Program-made: the position numbers and the translations under genes
Source: Nitrospinota bacterium
GTDB taxonomy: Bacteria > UBA8248 > JACPRG01
Direction: 5' to 3'
Length of the DNA stretch: 14,468 bases
NCBI GenBank assembly: GCA_030740135.1
Contig: JASLXW010000031.1
Location: 1 to 14,468, forward strand
The notes under the pieces: model-generated
The model's database searches: none
Told to the model about the DNA's origin: nothing
The model's input: the letters and a program-made list of their open reading frames with translations, nothing else
In this document: positions 13,445 to 14,468 of the stretch, one piece after another
How the letters are laid out: each line of letters starts with the position of its first letter
Numbering within the stretch: the first letter of the stretch is position 1

Positions 13445-13884
13445 CATAATAAAAACAAGGCACAAATACAGGATCACCGATCACTTTTTTGTGTGAGACA
13501 CCAACCAGCGACTTGTAGATGCCAGCTTTCCGACCCCGTTTCCAAGAAGATCTTGAACCAGTGTATGTAAACGGCGGTGTAAAACTGTCCCCTTTGTTCC
13601 GATCGGGAAAACGATTGACTGAACAGATTTTCCGGCGAAAAAGGCGCTGCTCCGGCGGTTTCACGGCAGAGACCGCCAGGGCCATGGCCTTTTCCGCGAC
13701 TGCCTTTGCCCTCCTGATCTCCTCCGGCCCGCTTCTCGCCCAGCCCCTGTTTGAATCCATCGCCATAACCACGATCACCGTAAGCTCCCAAAAGCCGCCC
13801 CGCCTCCTTCAGAGGCCCGTGGTTGCCCCTTCATACCCCGCGTTGCATCTCCTCTCTCCCGGGATGGACGTCCCTTAGAGGCCG
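13445..13884. other. 440-base gap, no supported gene; possible IS-end remnant
   Basis: Frames are open on both strands but match nothing. On the plus strand an apparent signal peptide from 13683 (AFSATAFALLISSGPLLAQP) is more likely the shadow of a minus-strand frame (ARSGPEEIRRAKAVAEKAM) with GC-rich third positions, which may itself be a gene remnant. The string ACGGCGGTGTAAAACTGTCC at about 13571-13590 resembles ends I recall from IS21-type elements. The first 50 bases are AT-rich. Confidence 0.35.
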
Positions 13885-14346
13885 CTACTCCCAGAGCGGG
13901 GCGTTCTTCGCGCGGGATTCAGCCTCGAGGTCCTCGCCGAGCCGGGACACGGGCTTTCCCTCCCACATTTCATCCGCTTGATAGGGGTCGGCGGGTGACT
14001 GCGCGCGGAGGATGTCGAAGGAATAAATCCCGGTGTCGTGACCGTCGCTCCAGACGAACTGAAGGGCGTACCGGCCGACCGGATGGGCTTCGGTGATCTC
14101 CGTGGACCCGACCGGCCTCGGGGCGGCGTCCGGGAGGACGTTCAGGCTCGTGAAGCCGCCGCCGGCCGGAGGTTGAGGCTGTGCGTCGGAAAGCTTCTGC
14201 CGGAGGTCGTTGCACGTCGCGCACGGGCAGATCTTGCGGAGATAGCCGAGGGGAAACCGGCTGACGTGGCCGTCCTTCCAGGCAACGTAGAATAGCCGCT
14301 TCTTGTCGATGCGGATATCGACGGGCGTCGTGGCGTCCGTGGCCAT
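13885..14346 (-). CDS. DUF971 / gamma-butyrobetaine hydroxylase-like N-terminal domain protein
   Basis: This is a 153-residue zinc-binding domain protein. The domain occurs alone in many bacteria and at the N-terminus of gamma-butyrobetaine hydroxylase in eukaryotes; a role linked to iron-sulfur proteins has been proposed in some cases. Visible features are WKDGHVSRFPLGYLRKICPC (23-42), the zinc Cys40, Cys42 and Cys45 (ICPCATC), and WSDGHDTGIYSFDILR (99-114), with His103 as the likely fourth ligand. The start ATG follows GGGGAG 8 bases upstream. It lies 30 bases behind a probable PEP carboxykinase gene on the same strand, so the two are likely cotranscribed. A region rich in Pro and Gly (54-63) is an insert between the two halves. 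Confidence 0.85.
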   Translation of the reverse strand: MATDATTPVDIRIDKKRLFYVAWKDGHVSRFPLGYLRKICPCATCNDLRQKLSDAQPQPPAGGGFTSLNVLPDAAPRPVGSTEITEAHPVGRYALQFVWSDGHDTGIYSFDILRAQSPADPYQADEMWEGKPVSRLGEDLEAESRAKNAPLWE

Positions 14347-14376
14347 CGAGGCCGCTCCCCGGGGGACGCTTTTCGG

Positions 14377-14468
14377 CTAAGCGGTTTTCGGCCCGGCCGC
14401 GACGACCTCTTCGGTCGCCTGGTCGGCGTACTGCCGAAAGTTTTCGTCGAAGCGCTTCGCCAGCTCCC
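14377..14468 (-). CDS. pckA: C-terminal end of probable ATP-dependent PEP carboxykinase (partial)
   Basis: Only the last 29 codons are in the window: ELAKRFDENFRQYADQATEE and VVAAGPKTA, then TAG. The pattern of a helix with F-x-E-N-F-x-x-Y/F followed by an Ala-Ala-Gly-Pro tail is what I recall for the end of ATP-type PEP carboxykinase, which converts oxaloacetate to phosphoenolpyruvate for gluconeogenesis. The evidence is short and the call is tentative. The start and all catalytic motifs lie beyond the window edge. Confidence 0.45.
   Translation of the reverse strand, partial: ELAKRFDENFRQYADQATEEVVAAGPKTA

Noticed and set aside
13683..13878. Apparent signal peptide on the plus strand
   Set aside because: There is no ribosome site, the frame is short, and the remainder is not protein-like. 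The opposite strand has better codon structure, though it also matches nothing known.
1..14468. CRISPR array, tRNA, rRNA or prophage
   Set aside because: I saw no regularly spaced repeats, cloverleaf-type sequence, rRNA motifs or phage structural genes.

Overview
The window is GC-rich bacterial DNA (roughly two thirds G+C in the genes, judged by eye) with dense genes, strong Shine-Dalgarno sites and long spurious antisense frames. It carries no rRNA, tRNA or lineage marker I can recognise. The gene content (a molybdenum hydroxylase of the 4-hydroxybenzoyl-CoA reductase type, a ThDP enzyme, ETF with an acyl-CoA dehydrogenase) suggests an uncultured bacterium able to break down aromatic or alicyclic acids, probably with an anaerobic or facultative phase. 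I cannot name the phylum.

Layout. 1-398 (minus): a glyoxalase/VOC gene with a frameshift, whose 3' end runs into low-complexity sequence that looks like a contig-edge artefact. 602-4480 (plus): a tight operon for the three subunits of a molybdenum-flavin-iron-sulfur hydroxylase, in the order FAD/4Fe-4S subunit, 2Fe-2S subunit, molybdopterin subunit. 4664-6436 (plus): a ThDP-dependent enzyme of the acetolactate synthase/benzoylformate decarboxylase fold, preceded by a perfect 17-bp palindrome. 9692-6620 (minus): etfB, etfA and an acyl-CoA dehydrogenase in one operon, converging on the ThDP gene. 10064-10503 (plus): a small four-helix membrane protein with a frameshift. 10613-11686 (plus): a zinc-type medium-chain alcohol dehydrogenase. 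12050-12415 (plus): a YciI-like protein. 12452-13444: a lower-GC stretch of broken pieces (TPR protein, PD-(D/E)XK nuclease) and a small CxxC protein. 13885-14468 (minus): a DUF971 protein behind the 3' end of what is probably ATP-dependent PEP carboxykinase.

How the genes may work together (inference). The cysteines of the FAD subunit have the 16-8-9 spacing I recall for the extra 4Fe-4S cluster of 4-hydroxybenzoyl-CoA reductase. The acyl-CoA dehydrogenase has Asp where most family members have the catalytic Glu, a change I recall from dehydrogenases acting on cyclic acyl-CoAs. The ThDP enzyme has a His in its N-terminal active-site loop, as I recall for cyclohexane-1,2-dione hydrolase. Together these suggest a catabolic locus for ring compounds: reductive dehydroxylation, flavin-dependent dehydrogenation with electrons passed to ETF, and C-C cleavage by ThDP. 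No CoA ligase, benzoyl-CoA reductase or ring hydrolase lies in the window, so the pathway is a hypothesis.

Two or three genes carry single frameshifts at homopolymers or short repeats. That may be real decay or sequencing error in a draft or metagenomic contig.
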